Assembly: GCA_945862035.1 (NCBI GenBank)
Contig: CAMAXB010000067.1
Span: 1-11,972, forward strand
Length of the DNA stretch: 11,972 nt
Direction of reading: 5' to 3'
Source of the DNA: Opitutus sp. GAS368
GTDB lineage: Bacteria; Verrucomicrobiota; Verrucomicrobiia; Opitutales; Opitutaceae
Part shown: positions 6,388 through 11,972 of the stretch, piece by piece
Layout: each line of letters begins with the position of its first letter
Numbering within the stretch: position 1 is the stretch's first letter
Translations under genes and position numbers: made by a program
The notes under the pieces: model-generated
What the model was told of the DNA's origin: nothing
Databases searched by the model: none
What the model saw: only the letters and a program-made list of their open reading frames with translations

Positions 6388-7034
6388 GCTCGTCGCACCG
6401 CCTTCATCCGGTAGCCCGCCAGCGCGGTTTCCTCCACCGTCGTCTGCCAGTGCGCGGGGGCCAATCCAAGCAGGTCCGGCAGTTCACGACCGCGGAATCC
6501 CGCCTCAATTCTCACGCGCCCGTCGTGCCGCGTCACCGCATGCGCCCCGATGATCGGACAGAGCAGGCGAAACAGCGTCGCGGACCGGCGGGCCCGCAGC
6601 GGCTCGCTGATCAGAACCACCCGGGCATGCCGGTTCAGCTCCGCCCCGATCCGACCCAGCGTCTCCGCCGAAAAATGGTGCAGGAAGAGATTGGCCACCA
6701 CCACCGGCTGACGCGACCAGCCGGCGAAAGCGAGCACATCAGATTGATGCCACTCCGCGCCCGCCGGCCAGGCCGCCGGACGCGGGGCCAGGTCGAGCGC
6801 GGCGAGTTCGTTTGCGGGCACGTCCAGGGCCCGCGCCAGCGTGCCCTCCCCCGCGCCAATCTCCAGCACCCGCTCGCCCGCGCGGCGCAGGCCGCGCAGT
6901 TCCCGCCCGAGCCAGCGCTCGCCGCCCATCAGCCGGTTGATCACCCGAAGGTCCCGACGCGAGGCGATTGCCTCCGGGCAGTCCGGGGCCAGCCCGTCGA
7001 GAATCTCAGCTTGGACCGTCCTCAAAGAATTCAC
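6384..7034 (-). CDS. SAM-dependent class I methyltransferase of the polyketide operon
   Basis: A 216-residue Rossmann-fold methyltransferase. Motif I is VLEIGAGEGTLARAL (56-70; E58-x-G60-x-G62-x-G64), the acidic end of strand 2 is in ALDLAP (D81), the aspartate of the adenine-site region is in SDVLAF (D99), and the post-motif strand is VVVANLFLHHF (111-121). I placed the start at GTG 7034 (VNSLRTVQAEILDGL), which gives a natural N-terminus; the upstream in-frame ATG at 7097 would add a Gly/Arg-rich extension that looks non-coding. It is the first gene of the operon and overlaps the FAD oxidoreductase gene by 4 nt. It probably O- or C-methylates the type III PKS product. It is soluble, unlike the membrane-type methyltransferase of the Streptomyces srs operon. 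A 5-bp inverted repeat GACGC/GCGTC (7041-7054) lies just upstream of the GTG. Confidence 0.85.
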   Translation of the reverse strand: MNSLRTVQAEILDGLAPDCPEAIASRRDLRVINRLMGGERWLGRELRGLRRAGERVLEIGAGEGTLARALDVPANELAALDLAPRPAAWPAGAEWHQSDVLAFAGWSRQPVVVANLFLHHFSAETLGRIGAELNRHARVVLISEPLRARRSATLFRLLCPIIGAHAVTRHDGRVRIEAGFRGRELPDLLGLAPAHWQTTVEETALAGYRMKAVRRA

Positions 7035-7102
7035 GCCCGCGACGCTAGCGCGTCCTCCCCCCCAACGCAACCGACCCCACCCCGATTCCCAACCCACTTT
7101 CC

Positions 7103-7186
7103 CTGAAAGGGGTCTGGCCGCACATTGTTACATTTTCAGGCCGGAATTCGGAAAAATGTAACAATGTGCGGCCAGACCCCTTTCAG
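7103..7186. repeat. Perfect 34-bp inverted repeat with 16-nt loop
   Basis: Arms 7103-7136 and 7153-7186 are exact reverse complements. They begin CTGAAAGGGGTCTGGCC and end in TGTTACATTTT next to the loop (7137-7152, containing GGAATTC). The unit lies in the divergent region between the methyltransferase start (7034) and the TonB receptor start (7258), so it occupies the promoter or leader of one or both operons. A perfect match of this length implies recent insertion or active maintenance. It has no coding capacity, and neither arm carries an obvious target-site duplication. It resembles REP-like palindromes or miniature elements mobilised in trans; this class assignment is inference. As RNA it would form a very stable hairpin in either direction. 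Confidence 0.85.
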
Positions 7187-7257
7187 AGGGAGCGCGATCT
7201 AAGGAATTTTTCTGGCCGTCATCTTCTCCTAGTGACGGCTCTGCTACCTTCCCGTCC

Positions 7258-9633
7258 ATGCTTCCCCTCTCCGCCCGCCCTTTGCTGCCCCGCCTTCTTG
7301 CCGCCGTCCTGCTTCTCGGGCCCAGCTTTCTCTCCGCTCAGATCCCTCCGCCGGCCGCCAGCCCGGCCGCGCGCGACACCCGCTCCGAGAGCGTCGAACT
7401 GGTGCAGGATGCCAGCGTAGCCGAGTCCGTCAGCCGCCGGACCAATGTCGATTTCGAGTCGGTCCGTATCGACGGCCAGCGCTCCAACACCGCGCTGTCC
7501 GCCCTTTCGGCCAACCAGGTCCTCAGCGTCGAGTCCACCAAGGTGCCGACGCCCGACCTCGATGCCGACGCAGTCGGCGGCCTGCTGCGGGTGACGACAC
7601 GCCGCGCCTATGACCAGACTGGTCGCACGCTCCGCGGGGAGCTCACCGCTGGCTATGATGAGCTGGCCGGGCGCTTCACGCCCGATGTGTCGGTGACCTA
7701 CGGCCAGGTCTTCGGCCGCGGCAATCGTTTCGGTTTCCTCGGCACCGTGCAGTACGAGGGCAATGTTCGGGCCGAGGAGGCGATCGAGCTGGATTGGAAC
7801 CGCCCCGGCACCGAGCTACAGGAGTTTGAGATCGAGTCCTCGCTCGACCAGCGGCGCAGCATGAACTTCAACGGCACCCTCGACCTGCGCCTGGGGCCGG
7901 AGAGCTTTGCCTTCGTCCGGGTCGACGGCTCGGTCGCCCGCGAGGACTCGCTCACCTACGAGATGAACTTCGAGCTCGAGGATGCCCCGGCCGTTCCGGG
8001 CTTCGTCGGCGTGCTCCTCACCGATGCCACCGCGCGCCGCGGGGCCCGCGGCGGCGTCTCTGACAACTACGACCTCACGCTCTCAACCGGCCTCACGCTG
8101 AAGAGCGAGGCGTGGAGCCTCGAGTTCAAGGCCGGGCACACCGAGCAGTCCTTCCAGTCCGACCGCCGCTTCAACTTCGAGTATGAGCAGGAGGGAATGT
8201 CCTTCCTTTACCGGCGCGACGAGCCGGCCTTCCCCCAACTCGCCACGCCCGCGGGCACCCCGCCGGCCGACCCCGCGCAGTTTCGGCTCAACGAGCTTGA
8301 GGTCAGCGACGAGGACATCTCGGAGTCCGACTCGGTCGCCTCCCTCGACGTGACGCGCAGCAAAGCATTCGGCGCGCGGCCGGGCTGGCTCAAGGGCGGA
8401 GCGAAGATCCGGCGGCTCAACACGGACAATGACGTCGCCAATGACATCTACGGCGGAGGCCCTGCCGGGGCCCGCCTGGGCGACGCCCCCTTCGACGGGC
8501 CAAACCGCACGATTCTCGACGGCCGCTACCGCTTCGACCGGATCCCGTCCCTCGAGTCGCTCAAGCGCGTCTTCACTGTCTCGCCCGGCAAATTCACCCT
8601 CGACTCCGACCGCACCCGCGGCGACACCGATCCGTCGATCTACGAGGTGTCCCAGCATGTCACGGCCGCCTACGGCATGGCCAGCGTCGGCTTCGGACCA
8701 ACCCGCGTCCTCGCCGGGGTGCGCGTCGAGCAGACGGACAATGAGTTCACCGCCAACCAAGTGATCTTCGACGACAATGGCCGGTACGAGGCCACACTCC
8801 CGGCCACCGCCGACACGAGCTACACCAACTGGTTTCCCGGCGTTCACCTGACCCATGTCTTCTCGCCCAAGATGACGCTCTTCGCGTCCTGGACCGAGTC
8901 GATTATCCGCCCGGGCTACACCAACCTCGTTCCCTCCCGCAACATCCAGCGTTCGAGCCGTGACATCCGCGAGGGCAATCCCGACCTCAAGCCTACGCTC
9001 TACCTAAATTACGATATCGCGGCCGATTACGACTACTCGGAGGACGGTAAGCTCTCCCTCCAACTCTTCTTGCGCGACATCAAGGACCCCTCGCTCAACC
9101 GGACCGTACTGCTGACCGAGGGTCCGTTCGCAGGCTACGACCGCCAACGTCCCGAGAACGCCGGGGAGGCCACGCTCACCGGCCTCGACTTGACCTGGGA
9201 ACAGGATCTGGGCGCGCTCGGCGGCCTGCTGGACGGGGCCTCCATTGAGGTCACCTACACCTACCAGGACTCCAAGCAGGAGGTCGCGGGCCGACCAAAC
9301 GATGACCTCCCGCTGGCGCGCGAGCCGGAGAACCAGCTCAGCGCAGCGTTCAACTACGAGCGCGGGCGGTACGAGCTGAACCTCCAAGCGGAGTACGAGG
9401 GACGTTCGCTGCAGTCCGCCGGACGTAGTGCAGCAGAGGATACGTTTGTCCGCGCGGCCACGCGCTGGGAGCTTTCGCTCAGCCGGAAAACGGGCGAGAG
9501 GGGCCGCATATTTTTCGAGGTCGAGAACCTAACCGCCGAGCCCGAATTTGCCTTTGAGGGAACCCCCTCCCGCCCCAGCGGCTACGAGTTGGAGCTGCGC
9601 GAGTACCGCCTTGGCTACCGCTGGGAGCTCTGA
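7258..9633 (+). CDS. TonB-dependent outer membrane receptor with shortened plug
   Basis: A 791-residue outer-membrane beta-barrel importer driven by TonB-ExbBD. Residues 1-27 are a signal peptide (LLLGPSFLSA before Q28). The plug signature is RIDGQR (70-75) and VESTKVPTPDLDADAVGG (91-108), matching the conserved IEV-x-K-x-x-TPDMDADAIGG of large SusC/FecA-like receptors. From about residue 120 the chain has alternating amphipathic segments with aromatic girdles, and it ends EYRLGYRWEL, a barrel-closing strand. The plug is compact: only about 80 residues separate the signal peptide from the DADAVGG motif, and the usual NVAEALQRIPGV and GEGR blocks are missing or collapsed. No TonB box or N-terminal extension is recognisable. 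The substrate is unknown; the LacI-type regulator immediately downstream suggests a sugar or oligosaccharide. No Shine-Dalgarno sequence is visible. It is divergent from the polyketide operon. Confidence 0.92.
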   Translation: MLPLSARPLLPRLLAAVLLLGPSFLSAQIPPPAASPAARDTRSESVELVQDASVAESVSRRTNVDFESVRIDGQRSNTALSALSANQVLSVESTKVPTPDLDADAVGGLLRVTTRRAYDQTGRTLRGELTAGYDELAGRFTPDVSVTYGQVFGRGNRFGFLGTVQYEGNVRAEEAIELDWNRPGTELQEFEIESSLDQRRSMNFNGTLDLRLGPESFAFVRVDGSVAREDSLTYEMNFELEDAPAVPGFVGVLLTDATARRGARGGVSDNYDLTLSTGLTLKSEAWSLEFKAGHTEQSFQSDRRFNFEYEQEGMSFLYRRDEPAFPQLATPAGTPPADPAQFRLNELEVSDEDISESDSVASLDVTRSKAFGARPGWLKGGAKIRRLNTDNDVANDIYGGGPAGARLGDAPFDGPNRTILDGRYRFDRIPSLESLKRVFTVSPGKFTLDSDRTRGDTDPSIYEVSQHVTAAYGMASVGFGPTRVLAGVRVEQTDNEFTANQVIFDDNGRYEATLPATADTSYTNWFPGVHLTHVFSPKMTLFASWTESIIRPGYTNLVPSRNIQRSSRDIREGNPDLKPTLYLNYDIAADYDYSEDGKLSLQLFLRDIKDPSLNRTVLLTEGPFAGYDRQRPENAGEATLTGLDLTWEQDLGALGGLLDGASIEVTYTYQDSKQEVAGRPNDDLPLAREPENQLSAAFNYERGRYELNLQAEYEGRSLQSAGRSAAEDTFVRAATRWELSLSRKTGERGRIFFEVENLTAEPEFAFEGTPSRPSGYELELREYRLGYRWEL

Positions 9634-9661
9634 GCGCCTGTAGGATTCGACCCGATACGAC

Positions 9662-9705
9662 CTGCGCCCGGCCAGCGCAGATTGACCGCGCGCCCGGCCC
9701 GGGCG
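9662..9705. terminator. Tandem GC hairpins after the receptor gene
   Basis: Two hairpins follow the receptor stop by about 30 nt: CTGCGC/GCGCAG (9662-9667 with 9675-9680) and CGCCCG/CGGGCG (9691-9696 with 9700-9705). Neither is followed by a T-tract, so intrinsic termination is unproven. They could mark a Rho-dependent 3' end or be a regulatory site of the next gene. Confidence 0.3.
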
Positions 9706-9717
9706 TGGCCAATAAAT

Positions 9718-9748
9718 CGTTGAAATCAACGCGGTTTAGCAAATTATC
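9718..9748 (+). promoter_or_regulatory. Candidate operator and promoter of the LacI-family gene
   Basis: A perfect inverted repeat CGTTGA-AA-TCAACG (9718-9731) lies 22 nt before the GTG start. It overlaps a possible -35 box TTGAAA (9720-9725); 17 nt downstream is a weak -10-like ATTATC (9743-9748). LacI-family regulators usually bind 14-20-bp palindromes near their own promoters, so autoregulation is plausible. If this promoter is real, transcription would start at or next to the GTG and give a leaderless message, consistent with the absence of a Shine-Dalgarno sequence. Confidence 0.35.
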
Positions 9749-9753
9749 ACCCT

Positions 9754-10803
9754 GTGGGAACCAAGCGCAAAATATCCCAGACCCAAATTGCCCGTGACCT
9801 CGGTGTGTCCCAGGCCCTCGTTTCGCTGGCGCTGAACGGTCGCAGCGAGGGTATCCATCCCGAGACGTACCGCCGCATCTGGGATCGCGCGATCAGCCAG
9901 GGTTACCTGCCCAAGGGCATGCGCGTCGAATCGGCGCCGGACAAGTCGCGCATCCAGCAGATCGGCTTCATCCTCCGCTCTCCCTTCCGCCTCTACATTC
10001 CCAGCGCCTACTTCGGCCACGTGCAGCACGGGCTGCATCAGGAACTGGAAAAACACGGCTACCGCTCCGTCTATCTCGGCGCGGAGGATGAGCTCACGCC
10101 GGAAAAACTGCGCTCCATCTTTCACCCCAGCAATCATCTCGGCGGCGTCGCCGTGCTGGGCGAGGTCGCCAAGCCATTCCTCGCTGACCTCCTGACGCTG
10201 ACGCGGCGAGTCGTGGCGGTGTCAGCCCGCTACGTCGGCTACTGCCACTCCGTCTTGGGCAACGAGCCTCAGGCCCTCGGCGAGGTCATCAACCACTTGT
10301 ACGGGCTGGGCCATCGCCGGATCGGCTGGCTCGGCGGCAACGCCAATCTCGGGCGGCACGAATCGCGCTTCGCCGCCTTCAAGGCCGCCATGGAGGTCAA
10401 GAGCCTCGCGCTCGACCCACGCTACGTGATCGCGCTCAAGGAGGGCGATCGCGCGGAGGGCGTGGAGGCCATCCACGCCATGCTCACCCACGCGCGCCGC
10501 AAGGACTTCCCCACCGCCTTCGTGACGTACAACACGCCAATGGCCTCCGGCGCCGCGCTCGCGCTGCTGCGCGAGGGCTGGACCCTGCCGGACGATCTCA
10601 GCCTCGCCGCCGGCGACGTGTCCGACCTCAGCACCGAGGGCGCCTTCCGCATCACCAGCGCCGGCACGAGCCCCGACCGACTCGGCTCCGCCGCCGCCCG
10701 CCTCATTCTCGCCAAGGGCATACCGGAGGAAGGGTTCACCGACCTCGTCCTTCCCGCCCCGCTGCTGATCGGCGACTCCACCGCCCCCGCGCGCAAGGAC
10801 TGA
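9754..10803 (+). CDS. LacI-family transcriptional regulator
   Basis: A 349-residue DNA-binding regulator. The N-terminal LacI-type helix-turn-helix is ISQTQIARDLGVSQALVSLA (7-26) followed by LNGR (27-30) and HPETYRRIWDRAISQGYLP (35-53). The usual hinge PNxxAR is replaced by PKGMR, so the hinge helix is atypical. A periplasmic-binding-protein-like sensor domain (about residues 68-340) follows, with LYGLGHRRIGWLGG and a late GLTSAG-like stretch, which would bind a small ligand, typically a sugar. The start is GTG at 9754; there is no ATG before the helix-turn-helix. Its position behind the TonB receptor suggests it regulates uptake or catabolism of that receptor's substrate, and the palindrome just upstream is a candidate operator. 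The ligand is unknown. Confidence 0.92.
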   Translation: MGTKRKISQTQIARDLGVSQALVSLALNGRSEGIHPETYRRIWDRAISQGYLPKGMRVESAPDKSRIQQIGFILRSPFRLYIPSAYFGHVQHGLHQELEKHGYRSVYLGAEDELTPEKLRSIFHPSNHLGGVAVLGEVAKPFLADLLTLTRRVVAVSARYVGYCHSVLGNEPQALGEVINHLYGLGHRRIGWLGGNANLGRHESRFAAFKAAMEVKSLALDPRYVIALKEGDRAEGVEAIHAMLTHARRKDFPTAFVTYNTPMASGAALALLREGWTLPDDLSLAAGDVSDLSTEGAFRITSAGTSPDRLGSAAARLILAKGIPEEGFTDLVLPAPLLIGDSTAPARKD

Positions 10804-11100
10804 GTCCAGTCGATCAGTTCGCTGATCGTCCCATGCGCTCGGCCGTAAGACAGCCGAGCCCTCCAGACCGACGGAGGATCGCCCTGAAGAACACGAAGAT
10901 TCGGAGCCGGTCCTCCCACCGACGCCGTCCGAGCGCCCTCTAGCGCGCCGCGGGAGCTTCTTCCGCGACTGAGGCCCTTTGTGTTTTTCGTGGCCAAAGC
11001 AGATTCCGATCTCCGAGTTTGGAGCAACCTCGCCGTAACTCGCTCACAGAGCGCCACTCCCGCAAGTACCCGCAATCGGCAGCCCCGCTGACCCTTTTGG
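10804..11100. other. Hairpin-rich intergenic region with degraded repeats
   Basis: No convincing gene is present. Several short inverted repeats follow one another: a UUCG-capped 7-bp hairpin CGATCAG-TTCG-CTGATCG (10811-10828), GCTCGGC/GCCGAGC (10837-10843 with 10853-10859), CCTCC/GGAGG just after it, and CGCGGGAG/CTTCCGCG further on with one G-U pair. The first lies 7 nt past the LacI stop and may serve as its 3' end, though no T-tract follows. Words such as GAACACGAAG (near 10888) and TTTGTGTTTTTCGTGG (near 10980) recall the fold-back repeat at 1677-1833, so part of this stretch is probably a degraded dispersed repeat. An open frame across it on the minus strand looks spurious. Confidence 0.4.
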
Positions 11101-11104
11101 TCGT

Positions 11105-11160
11105 AAGAAAGGGAGATGATAACTTTCCTAAAAACTATATTCTGGTTCTTTTTATACTTG
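11105..11160 (+). promoter_or_regulatory. AT-rich promoter region of the XRE-cupin regulator
   Basis: This is the most AT-rich stretch of the window and lies directly before the regulator gene. Possible -10 boxes are TATATT (11136-11141) and TATACT (11153-11158); no good -35 match sits at the usual distance from either, so the exact promoter is undecided. A 6-bp inverted repeat ACGAAC (11163-11168) / GTTCGT (11190-11195), the second half overlapping the GTG start, might be an autoregulatory site. Confidence 0.35.
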
Positions 11161-11193
11161 TTACGAACTATTTCAACCGGCTAAAAATCGTTC

Positions 11194-11730
11194 GTGGTCG
11201 CCCCCGCCCCCAAGTTCGACTTCAGCGTGATTCGCCATCTGCGGCATCGTCACGACCTGACCATTGCCCAGCTTTCGGAAGCCTCGGGCGTGTCGACCGC
11301 CGTCATCTCCAAGCTCGAGCGCAATCATCACACCGCCGAGATCGACACCATTTTCCGCCTCGCCCGCGCCCTCGGCATGAGCACCGCCGATGTGCTCGCG
11401 CTCGCCGAGTCGCCCTTCGCCCACCGCACGGAAGAGCAGTCGTACCGCTCCGGAAAATTTCAGTTCCGCCAAGTCCGCTACGCCAACATTGTCGGCCTCC
11501 TGGGCGAGGCGCCGGCGGGCGCGGTCGTGAACCGCCCGGAAATCCACCACGATGACCACGAGGTCTGTTGGGTCATCTCCGGCCGCATCCACCTCACCCT
11601 CCCCCACGAGGTCTGCGACCTCGGCCCCGGCCAGAGCATCCAGTTTGACGCCGTCCTCGAGCACACCTACGCCGCGATCGAGGACAGCCGCTTCATCATT
11701 CTCCACCTCCGCAAGGACAAGCGCTACTGA
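11194..11730 (+). CDS. XRE-family transcriptional regulator with C-terminal cupin domain
   Basis: A 178-residue two-domain regulator. Residues 10-66 form an XRE/HTH_3 DNA-binding domain (IRHLRHRHDLTIAQLSEASG, then STAVISKLERN and TIFRLARALGMS). Residues about 105-175 form a small cupin_2 barrel with NRPEIHHDDHEVCWVISGR (113-131; H118, H119, H122 and E123 as possible metal ligands) and H157 in the second motif. Such proteins use the cupin to sense a small molecule. The start is GTG at 11194: an in-frame TAA lies at 11182-11184 and no ATG precedes the helix-turn-helix, so no longer start is possible. It is followed after 70 nt by a probable glycoside hydrolase, suggesting control of carbohydrate catabolism, although XRE-cupins also regulate polyamine and amino-acid genes. 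Confidence 0.9.
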   Translation: MVAPAPKFDFSVIRHLRHRHDLTIAQLSEASGVSTAVISKLERNHHTAEIDTIFRLARALGMSTADVLALAESPFAHRTEEQSYRSGKFQFRQVRYANIVGLLGEAPAGAVVNRPEIHHDDHEVCWVISGRIHLTLPHEVCDLGPGQSIQFDAVLEHTYAAIEDSRFIILHLRKDKRY

Positions 11731-11749
11731 CCCGCCCTCGGTCTTCCGT

Positions 11750-11784
11750 CTACTCGCTACTCACTACCCGCTACTCGCTACTTT
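11750..11784 (+). repeat. Five tandem copies of a 7-bp repeat (CTACTCG)
   Basis: Consecutive heptamers CTACTCG, CTACTCA, CTACCCG, CTACTCG and CTACTTT fill most of the 70-bp gap between the regulator and the next start codon. The seven-base period is not a multiple of three and would shift reading frame with copy number, so it is not a coding repeat. Heptameric tandem repeats between genes are known in other bacteria; their role here is unknown. Confidence 0.75.
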
Positions 11785-11800
11785 TCTCCCACTCCCACCC

Positions 11801-11972
11801 ATGCGCATCGACGACCAGCTCACAGCCTCCGACCTCGCCCCGGCCCTCCGCCGCTTTTGGCAGCTTTCCGGCCAGAAGATCGACCTGATCTTCAAGGAAT
11901 ACGATCCCGCCAAGGGCTCCCCCGTCTTCACCGCCGCGGGCAAGTACACCACACGCGGTTGGACCGAGTGGA
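11801..11972 (+). CDS. N-terminus of a probable glycoside hydrolase (partial, runs off the edge)
   Basis: An open frame starts at ATG 11801 and continues without a stop to the end of the window (57 codons). It begins MRIDDQLTASDLAPALRRFW and contains SGQKIDLIFKEYDPAKGSPV and TTRGWTEW. The helical start and the aromatic RGWTEW block remind me of alpha/alpha-barrel glycosidases of the GH88/unsaturated glucuronyl hydrolase type. This is tentative, since the catalytic region is outside the window. No signal peptide is seen, so it would be cytoplasmic if the start is right. It probably belongs with the upstream XRE-cupin regulator; the gap between them is filled with a heptamer repeat and has no clear Shine-Dalgarno sequence. 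Confidence 0.6.
   Translation, partial: MRIDDQLTASDLAPALRRFWQLSGQKIDLIFKEYDPAKGSPVFTAAGKYTTRGWTEW

Noticed and set aside
10422..11075. Minus-strand open frame of 217 codons over the LacI 3' end and following gap
   Set aside because: Serine/arginine-rich, and contains ATKNTKG, the usual translation artefact of CACGAAAAACAC-type repeats; half of it is antisense to the regulator.

Overview
The window is high-GC (about 65% by eye) bacterial DNA carrying nine complete genes, a tenth that runs off the right edge, and an unusual number of repeat and fold-back sequences between them. Several things together suggest a Verrucomicrobiota bacterium, probably of the Opitutaceae. These are the high GC, the near absence of Shine-Dalgarno sequences, the GTG starts on three genes, a large TonB-dependent receptor next to a LacI-type regulator, an XRE-cupin regulator ahead of a probable polysaccharide-degrading enzyme, and dispersed words such as TTCGTGG and TTTGTGTG between genes. 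This assignment is inference from gene style; no rRNA or marker gene is present.

Left part (1-2107). The window opens on the 3' half of a tRNA-Asn(GTT) whose 5' half is missing, as expected at the end of an element integrated in a tRNA gene. Next come a minus-strand secreted PrxQ/Bcp-type peroxiredoxin with a clear terminator and a plus-strand GNAT acetyltransferase. Two copies of a ~90-bp element lie about 985 bp apart. Each has two hairpins, and the differences between copies preserve the pairing, including one compensatory base-pair change and two changes that give G-U pairs only on the minus strand. A separate degenerate fold-back repeat lies between the acetyltransferase and the second copy.

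Middle part (2108-7034). trhO (tRNA U34 hydroxylase) and a secreted beta-lactamase-fold serine hydrolase run on the plus strand. They converge on a compact three-gene minus-strand operon: SAM-dependent methyltransferase, FAD-dependent oxidoreductase and type III polyketide synthase. The genes overlap by 4 nt and then are separated by 12 nt. The set resembles phenolic-lipid or alkylpyrone pathways, in which a PKS core is tailored by oxidation and methylation.

Right part (7035-11972). Between the polyketide operon and a divergent TonB-dependent receptor sits a perfect 34-bp inverted repeat with a 16-nt loop. The receptor (791 aa) has an unusually short plug. After it comes a LacI-family regulator whose own promoter region carries a palindrome. 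A ~390-bp hairpin-rich gap follows, then an XRE-cupin regulator, five copies of a 7-bp tandem repeat, and the start of a likely glycoside hydrolase. The receptor, LacI regulator, cupin regulator and hydrolase fit a carbohydrate uptake and degradation theme. Nothing in the sequence proves the substrate.

The least explained features are the paired covarying element, the 34-bp inverted repeat, the tRNA-Asn fragment and the polyketide operon.
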